DNA of 64,000 bases from Vandiemenella viatica (taxonomy: Eukaryota > Arthropoda > Insecta > Orthoptera > Morabidae). Made by a program: the position numbers and the translations under genes. The number at the start of each line of letters is the position of its first letter. Position 1 is the stretch's first letter. Positions 1-10,439 of this stretch are shown here, one piece after another. The notes under the pieces were generated by a model. It saw only the letters and a program-made list of their open reading frames with translations. It made no database searches and was not told the DNA's origin. The DNA is taken from the NCBI GenBank assembly GCA_031002005.1, contig JARYHS010013631.1, forward strand, positions 64,353,832 to 64,417,831, written 5' to 3'.

Positions 1-538
1 GTTACAATTCAATGGAGAAATGACTTTCTTTTATACCTGGTGAACAGCATTTCATAAGTGGTTTTTCATTTTTCTTGCTGTATTTCATTCAGTTCATGTG
101 GAAACCATTTTCCCATCTTCTGGATCCTTCCCATCGCCATTAAACATATGGAGACAGCTTCCCATGTTACATTTAATTGACCGGCGAATTGTTGTTGCAT
201 TTGAGCATCATCTTCATCCAAAAATGCTTGCAACTCGCTGGCTGTCTTCAAACTTCTTCTGAGGTCTTCCACAGTCTTCATTTCTAGTGTAAAAATCACC
301 ACATTTGAATATTTTAAGCCACTCAAAACACTGCAATTTACTGAGAGCACACTCACCGTAAGCTTCGACAAGCATTCAATGTGATTCTGCAGCAGTTTTC
401 TTTAAATGGTAACAGAAAATCAACGATGTCTGCAAATCGTAGTTGGTAGGCTCAAAACTGTACTTGTTCAACATTACTGAAAACTACACTGTCGTAAGAA
501 ACTTGTATTCTTGTGAGTCGTAAATCTCCGTCAGCAGA

Positions 539-619
<81 letters not shown>

Positions 620-629
620 ACACACCTGG
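1..629 (-). pseudogene. mariner (mauritiana-type) transposase 5' fragment, cut by window edge
   Basis: Remnant of a Tc1/mariner transposon read on the minus strand. Bases 66-371 encode about 100 residues of the transposase DNA-binding half, including the segments LDEDDAQMQQQ and MGKWFPHELNE, which correspond closely to the second element at 30365-31648 and to the Mos1/mauritiana subfamily. The terminal inverted repeat survives only as ttacacacctgg, ending at 629 and followed by TA at 630-631, the expected mariner target. The catalytic half lies outside the window. The part upstream of LKYSN is frameshifted relative to the other copy, and a poly-A tract replaces about 90 bp between the 5' untranslated region and the terminal repeat, so it is non-functional. 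It abuts LINE sequence directly, so it probably inserted into that LINE. Confidence 0.85.
540..617. repeat. 78-nt poly-A tract inside mariner
   Basis: Uninterrupted run of A. In the other mariner copy the equivalent interval (about 31553-31636) is ordinary mixed sequence, so the run replaces or displaces element sequence rather than being a retroelement tail. It may be an assembly or consensus artefact or a real homopolymer expansion. Confidence 0.9.
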
Positions 630-631
630 TA

Positions 632-1258
632 CTAAATCCTTCATTTACTGGAGAAGGTAATGAAAGGATGTACCAGAGAAGTTAGGGAATTGGGTTACAA
701 AACTTTGCTCAGACTGTTAGTTGAATATGGTGATGAAGTTTGGGACCCACATTTTGGTTATCAACTTTGGAAGTTGTATGATGTACAAAGAGGAGCAGCT
801 ACAAATCATCACAGGACCCAGTCCTTAACTGATATGATAAAGGAGCTAGATTGGGAGTCTTAGGAGGAGAGTGTAGAGAGAGCTGGATATGTACACGGCA
901 TATGTGGTGAAGGGGCCTGGTGGCTTATTAGTCAAAGAATTAGGAATAGTGCATGGAAGGGAAAAGACAAACATGACCACAAGCTGTTGCTCGATTTCAT
1001 GCATAAGGGAGTGGGAAAATTTTCTTTTGTTGGTAAGGGTGTCAGTGATTGAAACAAAGTATCAAGTCAAGTGATGAATAATTTACCAAAAATGTGTAGG
1101 GAATTAAAAATTAATATTTGTAAATTGGCAAAGTAATTGGGGTAGGAATTTAACACTTCAATTATAAAATAAAATTTAAAAAAATAAAATAAATGGGAGT
1201 AATTAGATGACTATGGAAATTGCCACTGCCATTGCATTTAATAATAATAATAATAATA
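632..1258 (+). mobile_element. Non-LTR retrotransposon (LINE family A) 3' fragment
   Basis: Degraded C-terminal end of a LINE polyprotein. The reading frames at 660-863 and 889-1074 contain RELGYKTLLRLLVEYG, then a DPHFGYQLWKLYDVQRGAA-like stretch, SLTDMIKELDWES and an NLPKM-like end, the usual tail after the reverse transcriptase domain of CR1/Jockey-group LINEs. It aligns along its length with 39640-40265 and ends in a short (TAA)n tail near 1243-1257. There is no intact ORF. Five other pieces of the family lie at 33640-33872, 36030-37140, 37145-38541, 39609-40265 and 48930-49490. Confidence 0.75.
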
Positions 1259-2139
1259 CACTTAACTGCATAAAAAAGCTTTGATCATCTGACATGTTTA
1301 TACTTTACTGCTGTCAATTTAAAGAGATCATCATAGTTATCATCCTAAAGATATGTTATCATTACCTGTCTCCAAGTATAGCAGCAAACCAACACTTTAT
1401 CTATGCAGGTTATTCGATATACTGTAGGTACTGATTTTTAATGGCCATACATTTTCACACACAAGTCAGATTTCTGTTAACTATAAGAAAGAAAAGAAGT
1501 AGAAGATGAATGCATGAATTTACCAGAGTTATTATTTTTTTAAGGATGAAAAATGTATTTATTTCCACTTTCTACATAGTTTTCTACACAATTTCCATTC
1601 TTTCTCAAACATTTGCCATATCATTCAACAAGTTTTTGAATTTTGACATTAATGAAATAAGCCACCTGTGAAGAAGCTCAATCCCAGACTGCAGTTTTCA
1701 ATTCTTCATACTAAACTGACTTTGAAACCTGTAAATAACCAATCATCGATAACTGTGAAATTGTGAATTGTCAGTTGTGTTGAATTTTGCTGTCCACATC
1801 ATGAACTTAATATTCAGAAATCAGAGAAGGCCATTCTGGGTGTGGCTCGTGATGAATGTTAACCCACCCATCCTTGAACATTATCATACTATCACTCATC
1901 ACTATACACTTCACAAATCTGGCTGTGAATTTCATCTGCAGCCAAGCTTCTTGCACTCAAGAATCTTGTCTCACCGTTGACAGGAAAATCAATTTTCTTT
2001 AATTTTATAAACTTCTACAGCTCAGCACACAGACAGACGAAATGGCTGTGGCCACTGTGAATGGAATCTAAACGTATGCGAAGTGTAATGCGAAGCATAA
2101 TGTGATCAGACAGGCCTGTGCAGTGTGCACTGTAGCAAT
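1259..2139. other. Unannotated AT-rich DNA
   Basis: No gene, RNA or repeat recognised. The short open frame at 1768-1980 matches nothing I know. Confidence 0.4.
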
Positions 2140-2390
2140 CAGGGGCAGATCCAGGCAGGGGGGGGGGGCTAGGGAGCTGAAGCCCCCCTCCCAAAAGTAT
2201 CTAGGTCCACCCTCGACATTGTGATTTTTAGCTCTACAGATTTGAGGCCTTTAGAGGCTATAAAGACTACCCCATGGCCGACTCAAGGCCCTCCCCCCCA
2301 AAACGAAAATCCACTGAAGGCAAGCCCTCTGAAACAAAATTCATCCAAGCCAAGCCCCCCCCCCAAACCAAAATCCTGGATCCACCTCTG
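2140..2390. mobile_element. hAT-type MITE, family G1 (251 bp) with 8-bp target duplication
   Basis: Starts caggggcagatccagg and ends with the near-complement cctggatccacctctg. It is flanked by gtagcaat (2132-2139) and gtagcgat (2391-2398), a 7/8 match of the 8-bp size expected for hAT insertions. The interior is rich in G and C runs and has no coding capacity. The same family recurs at 5963-6111 and 27202-27416. Confidence 0.85.
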
Positions 2391-5300
2391 GTAGCGATCG
2401 CACATCAGTCTCACTCTCATTCACAAACTGGCCTTATTTTAAAAAAAAAACCCTTGTACAATATGTAAAATGGAATAGGATATCAAGATATCAGATCACT
2501 GTATACTTCTTGTTAAAATTTAGCAGAAATCTTGTAACATTATCTAAATTTTGGCATTTCATTTACAAAATTTGTTTAAAGAGTGTTGAGCTAACTCTAA
2601 TTCCATTGCATATCATGTTTAAAATTGTTTTCTTAAGTAATTCAAGGGATAATGTAAAGGAAGAGTGATACTAACATAGTGTAACGTAATGTAGACATAG
2701 CTGCGATATTGATTTTTGCTTATTTTGTAAAGGATAATATTGCGTTCATTCTCAGAGATACTTTAGGCCATGAATAGTAAAATGAGATATGTATCTTGGC
2801 AAGAGGAAATGTTCACTGAAGAGATATCTGCATTTCGTAAGGCATAGTAAAAAGATAAAAAATTCCTGAAGCCACAGTTTCAAAGATAGGAAAATGATTA
2901 ATATCTCAAAAGATTCAGAACTTTTTATTGTGCATTAGATAAAAGTTTGAGAAGGATAGTAAAAATTTAGGTATTGTTTTTATAGAAAATTAATGTTTCA
3001 TCTGACAAGAGCTTCTCAACACATTTAAATTCAGGAATGGGGAGTATAATTAAAAGAAAGTAGGATTTTTTCTGAGCATAAAACTCTAATTGCTATTAGG
3101 ATTAATGCAGTATTTTGCTCAGAATCAGAAAAACAAATTAATTCTAATTATGTCGAAAATGGAATCACTTGTGATTCGGAACTGACACGAATGCCTCGGG
3201 CATGGCCACCGACCCCACGCTACACCACCATCTTCGCCGATACTTCCGTTAAGTCAGATACAGCAGTAGTACCTACCGCGGTGTGGACCGTACCTTTCGG
3301 GTGTAACTTGTACTGTAATCTACTACAAATAAACCCGCTGTACATCACAGTCTCGACTTATTTCGTAGTAGAGCTAGAACCCTCTCCGCCGTTCAGATGG
3401 CTGGTGTCAGACCTGATTATTCAGCATAGCGGCTTGTGCAAGTAAGTCCACTCGTACACCACTCACCTTCCTGACAACTCTCGGGACCTGCGCGTACACT
3501 GCAGGAACGTCCCATACAGATTGGTTACTTCCTGTAGCAGAATTTTAAGAATTGGGATTCAAAGGGAAAGGAAGAAATTTTCCAGAATGACGAGAAAACT
3601 ATTAGAGAGTAATTAGAATGGTTGAAGAGGGTCACCACCTTATACAAAATTTGATTTAGAGTCTTTCGGGTTTGTAACTTCAATACATAGGGAAATTTCA
3701 ATGATTTAAATTTAGAAACTTTCATTTTACCCACTTAGGAAATAATAAATAGGTAGATTTATATATCACAAGAAAGAGGAGGAGGAGCAGATTATTTTTA
3801 AACCTGTTTCGGCTCGATAACTCGAAAATTCTAGCTGTGAAAGAAATTTTTAATTTATTACGAAAATAATTTTTTATGGTAAAAGTGTTAGAGATACAGA
3901 AATGTTCACTTAGATCGATTTTGACATTTATAACAAGGTCTACATACTGTAAAAATTTCAAGTCAATTGGGAGTAAACTCATTCTGAGGAAAAACCATGA
4001 TTTCGTGGGAAACCAGTTATTTCCAGATTCACAGGCTGGGGTTATAAAAAGGCACCCCAGGAGTGGAGGTAGGTTCAGTTGGTTGTGATTGCTTGGGTAG
4101 GTTCCTGTAACAACCAAACTTTCACTTGGGTTATGTGTAAAAGCTTCAGTCAGAACTTTGTAGTTTGTGTTTGCTTGAATACTGGTCATCACTTGACTGG
4201 ATAACCTTAATCAGGGAAGGTATATTGAAATTGAAGTCACTGTTGCCATAGAAAAATTAAATTATCACTGTATTCTCCAAAAATTTTAGTCACAAACGTA
4301 GACATCAAATTTCTTCACCAAGTTAATTGATTGCAAGTTCTATTAAATGTTACAAGTCCTCAGAACCCCCAACTGATTCCAGTTACATGAAGGTTGCAAG
4401 TATATTCAAATGCACCCCCAAAATTTCCTAGATGTCTGCTGGGACCATGCTGTCATAGTATCGCCTATTATTGTCAGCCTAGCCAAGTGTGCCCAGACAC
4501 GGCATAGAGGTGCATGGTGATTGCCCAACTGATTTTCATGAACTGCCTCGAGGAAGTCCAGCGGCTCCTATCTATAAGCATGTCCTCCTGGAGGGCGAGA
4601 AAGCGAAAATTTCCTTGTTCACATGACGAAATCCAAAATCCTCTGTCACTAAATAAATTCCTATCACTCTGTAATTTTTACAGTAGATAGCTGAAGTGTT
4701 AAATCTCAAATTCAATCCTAATGAAAACTTTTGTAACTATCATATTCTTGTCATAAAAAATTATTTTCTACAGTTTCCAAAATGTGCTTATAACTCTCAA
4801 ATTTTTAGAGCTACGAAGCTGAATAACCTTTAGATTATTTAATTTTGTTTCTCTTTCAATTAATACCAAGATACACTCTGTACTATTATTAAACTGGGTG
4901 AATAAAAATTATTATATGATGTTCAAATTTAAAAACTGATATCTTTTGAACTATTTAACTTACAGCTCTGAAAGATACTTTAAACAATTCTATGTACCAT
5001 TTTCTATAACAAATCATCCCTCTCTAACTGTAGCAACAGTTGTTTGATAGCTTTTTCATTGTTTTACAATTTCACCCCTTCCCTATTATTGTTTGAATTC
5101 TGACCAAGGTTCTGGCAGCAACTGCCATCATGGAATTAATTATAATAATTTCTTTTTCAGATATCTGCCAAACTAATACATAAATTCAAAAACCAATTGA
5201 AGTATCTTGCCTAGAAAAAATACCTGCTTTGAATTTATTTCTCCTCTAATTTTAACTCTCTCTCCTCCCTCATTAGACTATCATTTTCTTTAGAACCTCC

Positions 5301-5562
5301 AAAACCACCCCTTAACTTTTAGCTACCTCTCTCAAAATTTAATTTGATATGTAATCAAAAATCATGCTGCTTTTAAGCTATAAACTATTTTCCTATCATC
5401 CAAATTGAAGCTACTAGAATTTTAAATGTGTTACTGCATTATAAAATTTTTCATACTAGTTCCAAATTTCAAAGTCTGGTATCTCTACATCAAAGTTCCT
5501 AGCTGTAGGGTTACTAATCTCATTTTACTAGTTAGTGTCTGAAATAGCTCTGAAAATGAAGG

Positions 5563-5563
<1 letters not shown>
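2391..5563. other. Unannotated region with a small GC-richer island
   Basis: Mostly AT-rich with no recognisable exon. About 3180-3530 is less AT-rich, carries a polyadenylation-type aataaa (3328-3333) and a segment ggctggtgtcagacctg that resembles a retroelement primer-binding site, so it could be a decayed LTR end; this is weak. The open frame at 3722-4192 (minus, 156 codons) has no recognisable domain and is probably chance. Confidence 0.3.

Positions 5564-5596
<33 letters not shown>
5564..5596. repeat. 33-nt poly-T tract
   Basis: Uninterrupted T run in AT-rich DNA. No SINE or LINE body could be recognised beside it. Confidence 0.9.
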
Positions 5597-5599
<3 letters not shown>

Positions 5600-5962
5600 G
5601 TCTGAATCCCATTATATGAAATTGTTGATACTACATTCTGATTTTATATAATTGTTTATTCTGAAATATGACTTGAATTATCTAAGCAAACGACTTTAAA
5701 CTTGATCTGCTATGTTATTGATGCGAACACAATGTTCTCTAAACAAATTTGGTTATGAATTAACAAAATTTTAGGTTACCTGACACTCCGTGTCAGACTG
5801 GCCAGTGCTTTGGCATGGTATGTGGGGGTGAGGCATCACTTGATACCAGGAATTATCTCCATTTTGGTAGCCATCTTAGAAAATTTTGGTCATGTGTGCT
5901 GTAGTTGCAAAATTCTCATGTAGCTGTTATCAGCTAGGGGTTCATGAGAGTTGACCTGGCTT

Positions 5963-6111
5963 CAGGGGCGGATCCAGGATTTTGTTTTGGGTGGGGCTTG
6001 AGCGGACTTTGGTCTGGGGGGGGGGGTCAAAACTACAATGTCAGGGGTGGACCTAGATACGTTTGGGGGGGGGCTTGAGCCCCCTAGCCCCCCCCCCTGG
6101 ATCCGCCCCTG
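5963..6111. mobile_element. hAT-type MITE, family G1 (149 bp), perfect 8-bp target duplication
   Basis: Inverted ends caggggcggatccagg and cctggatccgcccctg are exact complements over 16 bp. The flanks cctggctt (5955-5962) and cctggctt (6112-6119) are identical, giving a perfect 8-bp target duplication. The interior has long G and C runs. Being the least diverged of the three copies, it is probably the youngest. It lies about 530 bp upstream of the first DNALI1 exon seen here. Confidence 0.9.
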
Positions 6112-6636
6112 CCTGGCTTGATTCACTAATCTGTACATGCAACATTTATTTTGGAGCAGAATTTCCGATGCCAATAGATTGTTTAGTGAACTTGTAAAAT
6201 TTTTATGAAGAATACAGTGAACTTTAAATTTAATTGAGGCTGAAGTGAACTTTATTATTCATCACCTACCTTTTATAATTGAGGTTATCCAATTAGATGG
6301 TTACCGAGATAGTTAACTAGCAATCTATTCTCCTTAGGTAACATTACGGACACAGTTCAGACCAAGCGATTACGCATAACCCCTGTGAATGTATTGTCGA
6401 GACAATCTGCTTATTATTATTAGAGTTATTGCACTCATAAAAATGCATCACATACAGACAAATATCAAGCGGGAAACATTAACAGTGAGGTTGCATCCTG
6501 AGATATGCAGATTTGTTGCAATTCTGAAATTTTGGTCAGTTACAGTATTTTCCGTGTGAATAGTGATTGGAGATGGCAAATTGAAACAATTTTTGTGGAA
6601 GAATCAGAACTAATCTCATTAAAATTTAATTTGCAG
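6112..6636. other. Sequence upstream of DNALI1 exon (intron or promoter)
   Basis: AT-rich and without a recognisable start exon. The acceptor tttgcag at 6630-6636 shows that the exon at 6637 is internal, so at least one upstream exon exists. Confidence 0.5.
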
Positions 6637-6804
6637 TCAGTGGAAGGAGCTCCACATATTGGCTCCATCGCAGCACCACCATCTACAAGACCAAAATCTG
6701 CTGCCCCAAAGTCAGTTGATGCTGTTAAGGAGACAGAAGAAATCCTTAATGCAATATTGCCTCCACGAGAATGTGAAGAAAATGGTCAACTCTGGAGGCA
6801 ACAG
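6637..6804 (+). CDS. DNALI1: DNALI1 (axonemal inner-arm dynein light chain p28), internal exon, residues 1-56 of the visible part
   Basis: First visible exon of the axonemal dynein light intermediate polypeptide, the p28 subunit of single-headed inner dynein arms. Such arms drive bending of motile axonemes; in insects those are mainly sperm flagella and the cilia of chordotonal sense neurons. The signature is the conserved ETEEILNAILPPRE block followed by the GQLWRQQ block, preceded by a Pro/Ala/Ser-rich linker typical of the family's N-terminus. The acceptor tttgcag ends at 6636 and the donor gttagt starts at 6805, with both ends in phase 0. Family members run about 250-280 residues and this exon plus the four downstream give 226, so roughly 30-50 N-terminal residues are missing; their exon was not found between 1 and 6636 and is probably upstream. 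Confidence 0.9.
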
Positions 6805-7115
6805 GTTAGTCCCTGTACCCAGATAAGAATTTTCTTTTGATACAATTGAAATAACTGTTGTATCCCATGGTGAAAATTGCTCAGTTGTATTTTAATTCAG
6901 TAGTAAGAATTATTTGATTAATGGTGCAGCTTGGAACAATTTCTACAAGAAATCTTTTATTTATACTTAAGTTAAATAAGTGAAATTACAACAGATGTGT
7001 AAGTATGATTATGCTGTATTTTACTTTATCTCTCATGTGGGTTTTAAAATTAAAATGTTACAGCTAACTCCTCCAATTTCATTGACAGCCATATAGTTCA
7101 TCTCCACCTTCCATG
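6805..7115 (+). other. Start of an 11,971-bp DNALI1 intron (6805-18775)
   Basis: AT-rich intronic DNA with no recognisable feature in this first part. The rest of the intron holds the SINE, LINE, LTR and Penelope elements listed next. Confidence 0.6.
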
Positions 7116-7196
7116 CTGAGTGGCCTCATGGTTCATTGATTAAGGTGTCTCACTGGAGATCAAAAGGTTCCCAGTTCGAATACCTGTCACAGTGGG
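7116..7196 (+). mobile_element. tRNA-like SINE head
   Basis: A tRNA-like block with an A-box-like tggttcattgattaaggtg and a B-box-like cccagttcgaatacc. It does not fold as a complete tRNA and sits among repeats, so it is read as a SINE head rather than a functional tRNA gene. Confidence 0.5.
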
Positions 7197-7202
7197 GATT
7201 TT

Positions 7203-7700
7203 CGTAGGCCATGCTAGAACAATATCTCCAAAGAAGCATGAAAAGAATACTTCAAATTACATGGCAGGATAGATGCAACAATATCAGTATCCTCGAACAA
7301 GCTCAGTCCTCTAGCATAGAATCCATTATTTTAAAATGACAGCTACAATAGGCCAGCCATGTGGTCCAAATGTCCAATAATTGCATTCCTAAACAAGTGT
7401 TTTACTCAGAGTTAGCAGTGGGTGAGCACTATGTTAGTGTTCAGAGGAAGCAATTTAAAGATGTTACCAAGGCTAGCAGGAAGGTTTGTCACACTGAACT
7501 TAACAATTGGAAAACCTCTGCCTTTAACTGTTCATCCTGGAGTCACTTGTCTATAATGAAACCACGTTATTTGAAGAAAATCACCAATGATCAATGGATG
7601 AAAATAGAATCGTAGGAAAGAACATTAGCAGCTGAGAAAAAATGGCAGCATGTCAGATGTACCTCCCAGGATTGCCTTTCATTATTGCAGTAAATTGCTT
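7203..7700 (+). pseudogene. Non-LTR retrotransposon C-terminal tail (LINE family B)
   Basis: Translated across frames, this gives RILQITWQDRCNNISILEQA, then SIESIILK, ASHVVQM, PKQVFYSELAVG and RKQFKDV. This is the well-known tail downstream of the reverse transcriptase in many metazoan LINEs, where consensus blocks read roughly WQDR, L.WxGHVVRM, LP..FYGEL and G.QRKRFKD. An in-frame stop lies between the first two blocks, and no reverse transcriptase core is present, so it is a dead 5'-truncated copy. It is not the same family as the LINE A copies. Confidence 0.75.
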
Positions 7701-8009
7701 GCTTCTCCCATCGGATTCCATAGTCACCTTCAGTTCCATAGATGAAGAGGCATTCTGCTTGGAAGACCAACCTACTTCACTTCGAGTGTTTGCTATGATG
7801 ATGATGATATAGTGATGGGGAACAGTAGGGGGGATGGAGTAATGAATATGAAAATATAATCTCTGTAATGGTTTGTAAGGAGCCCAGCTGATTCCCGGGG
7901 GTGGATATCAGCTGTGTGCACCTCAACTAGCCATGATGAAAAATACTTAAGTTTCTTAAAATAGTTTGTTGACCATGAATTGCCTATGGAAACTGCTAAC
8001 TGGTATTAA
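7701..8009. other. Intronic spacer
   Basis: Nothing recognised apart from a short ATG/GAT repeat near 7795-7812. Confidence 0.4.
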
Positions 8010-10128
8010 ATTTTCACATAAAATATAAAAGTTCACAGTTAGCAAGGGCAATCGGATATGATCGTTCACCGAAAATCACAGATTGAGAAACAGAGCAAAC
8101 ACTCACTCCCCCAAAATGAAAACGAAATTAGAAAGTCACATTATCGAAAACGGCTAGGCTGTATATGGACTGTGCCGAATCTTGAAGATGGTGGCGGTCA
8201 AGCGTGACTGTTGTTGTACATAGTGCCAATACTCCCCCCCTCTCCAACTGCGTCCCCGCGTCTTCCATGCGTCCGCTCTCTTACACGTTTGACGAGAGAC
8301 TGAAAACCCGAGCTTGAACTTGCGCGCTGTGCGGCGCCTATATAGGTTTACCTCACGTGGTGCTATGCTCTGGCTGAGCGCATGCTCACTCTCAAATATT
8401 CCCTTATGTTTAATTTTATAACTTATCTATTAAGTGTTCAATTAAAAATGTGAAACTGAATAAGTTATGGGCGTTTACTGGTGTATAGGTTGCTAAAAAG
8501 TTTTAATTTATTTTAGCTTTAATTCTCATGTCTTATGACATGACCAAATATGGAAATCTTTACGGTGTTTCACCACAGGTCAGCTTTTTAGAAACTTTTT
8601 ATATCGGCTTTAGTTACAGACATGACATTATGCTCAAAATGTTGGCCCCGATTTTAGCCTCTCAAAAATGTAAACTTTGTTTAAATCTGTCAGGAATTGA
8701 TTAAGTTACGGTATTGCAAAAACAGTGATTTCTCAAAATCCTCCATATTTATTATTTATGTTTTTATATGTAGCACTGAAAGTATGTTGATTATTAAACC
8801 GGAAAAATTACTAATGTGTAGCCTGAATTAAACTGCGTATTTTAAAAGTTATTTCATCTCTGTAGGTGCTGTATCATGGACACAATAAAATCGTTCAGTT
8901 ATTGCCTCGTGGGAGGTTGTCGAGTGAATTTAGAAATTCTATAACATCGGTTCTGTTGCTTTAAATAACCTGAAATTAATGTGTATAAAACTAGAAGAAT
9001 GTATCTTTAAGAAAAACTACTTTTTTGGCCGGAATCACAGTAGGCTTTTAAATGAAAAAATGTTAAAGTTGAGTGATCTATTTTATGTGTTCAGATGGCA
9101 TTTAAAAATACTTAAACGGCTGGAAACTACAAGATTTAGATGAATTTAATTCTCTTTAGGATTGTTTTAATTTATTATTTACTTTATATCGGGTGACAAT
9201 GTTTAAAATCAGTGTAAAAGCACATATAATGTGTACTGTGCCTCAGGCAAGTTACTTCGAAATTGGATTAACAGACAGAAGGTTAGTAAAATGTCTTTAA
9301 ATGTTTATAGAAAATTAATTATGTGTGTTTACTAGCATTTAACTGCTCTTAGCGCTTTTAAAATGGTTTATAAGTGTTAGCATTAATGCTTAAAGGTTGG
9401 GTAATTTCCACTATTTTACCGGCCTTCTGTTCTTACTAATATTTCACATTTTACGGGCTGAAACTACCTGAAACTTATTAAAACTGAAAGATGAGATTAT
9501 CTACTATGTTTTGATCTACTTTTTACGTCCTGAAATTATTTACAAAAGCCTAAAATCGTTTATATAAACAGCTATGCAAATGTGTTGGCAAACTTTACAA
9601 ACTGCTTCAAATCTCACTGAAACTACATATTACTGTGAAGTTATTGTTATTATAGGTCTAGGCCTGGCTTTTATTAGTTCTTCACAATCTTTCCTGTATA
9701 AAAATCTCCTCAGAAATACCAAAACTGGTATATGCCAAAATTTAGGGTTAGTTTTGATTTATATTGAAAATAACTATTTATCTCTGGAATAATGCTTAGT
9801 ATTCATGATAAAAGTTTTGTTTAGGCACTCTATTTATTATTATCTAACGTTTGCTTCTTTTAAATCAGTTCAGAATATCTCCCTAACCAATGTTAGGATC
9901 TGGTATTAAAAGTTTACTTTTATGTGGGATAACCTATTTCCTGCTGAAATATCATTGATTTATTGCATTTTATGTTTTATTTATGTTGGCTATGTGTTTA
10001 TTTATTTACTTTACTGTACTAGGAGTGTTGTTAACTTGATTTTACCCGTGGTACCGCGTACTAAAGTTAACCCCAAACTTGGCCGGATTTTAACAGAATA
10101 TTGAAAATATAACGAGGGATACCTTACA
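8010..10128 (-). mobile_element. Long LTR, minus orientation (3'-truncated)
   Basis: An inverted, diverged copy of the block 14496-16722. Read on the minus strand it begins tgtaaggtatccctcg at 10128 and stays alignable down to about 8010. It lacks the last 130 bp or so seen in the other copy. It carries CACGTG at 8354-8359 next to a TATA-like tatata (8340-8345), in the same relative position as in the other copy. No gag or pol sequence adjoins it, so it is a solo or truncated LTR. Because the two copies are clearly diverged, they look like separate insertions rather than the two ends of one element. Confidence 0.6.
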
Positions 10129-10439
10129 AGTGAGATGGCTGCACGTTGGAGGCCAGCAGCCAACTGAGTTAGCCAACAAGGCCGGTAGCTAATGGTGAGG
10201 AAGAAACAACAGCGTGGGAAGCGAGAGTGGGGGTAGAAAGGCATAAACCAGGAAATAATAATAAACAGATAATCAACCTGTCTGTAGGAACCCATCACGG
10301 AAGCTCTGTAAGCATCAGCTGATGGTCCTAAAAAGCCTTTTACATCATGGGAATATGTGCAAAAAAACTGTGAAACATGTGAAAAATATAATAATACTAA
10401 TAAAAATATGAATAAGTGGACATTAAAATTAAGCAAATT

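Noticed and set aside
3722..4192. 156-codon open frame on the minus strand
   Set aside because: The longest uninterrupted non-transposon frame near the left end, but its translation has no recognisable domain, AT-driven composition, no splice context and a competing open frame on the other strand.
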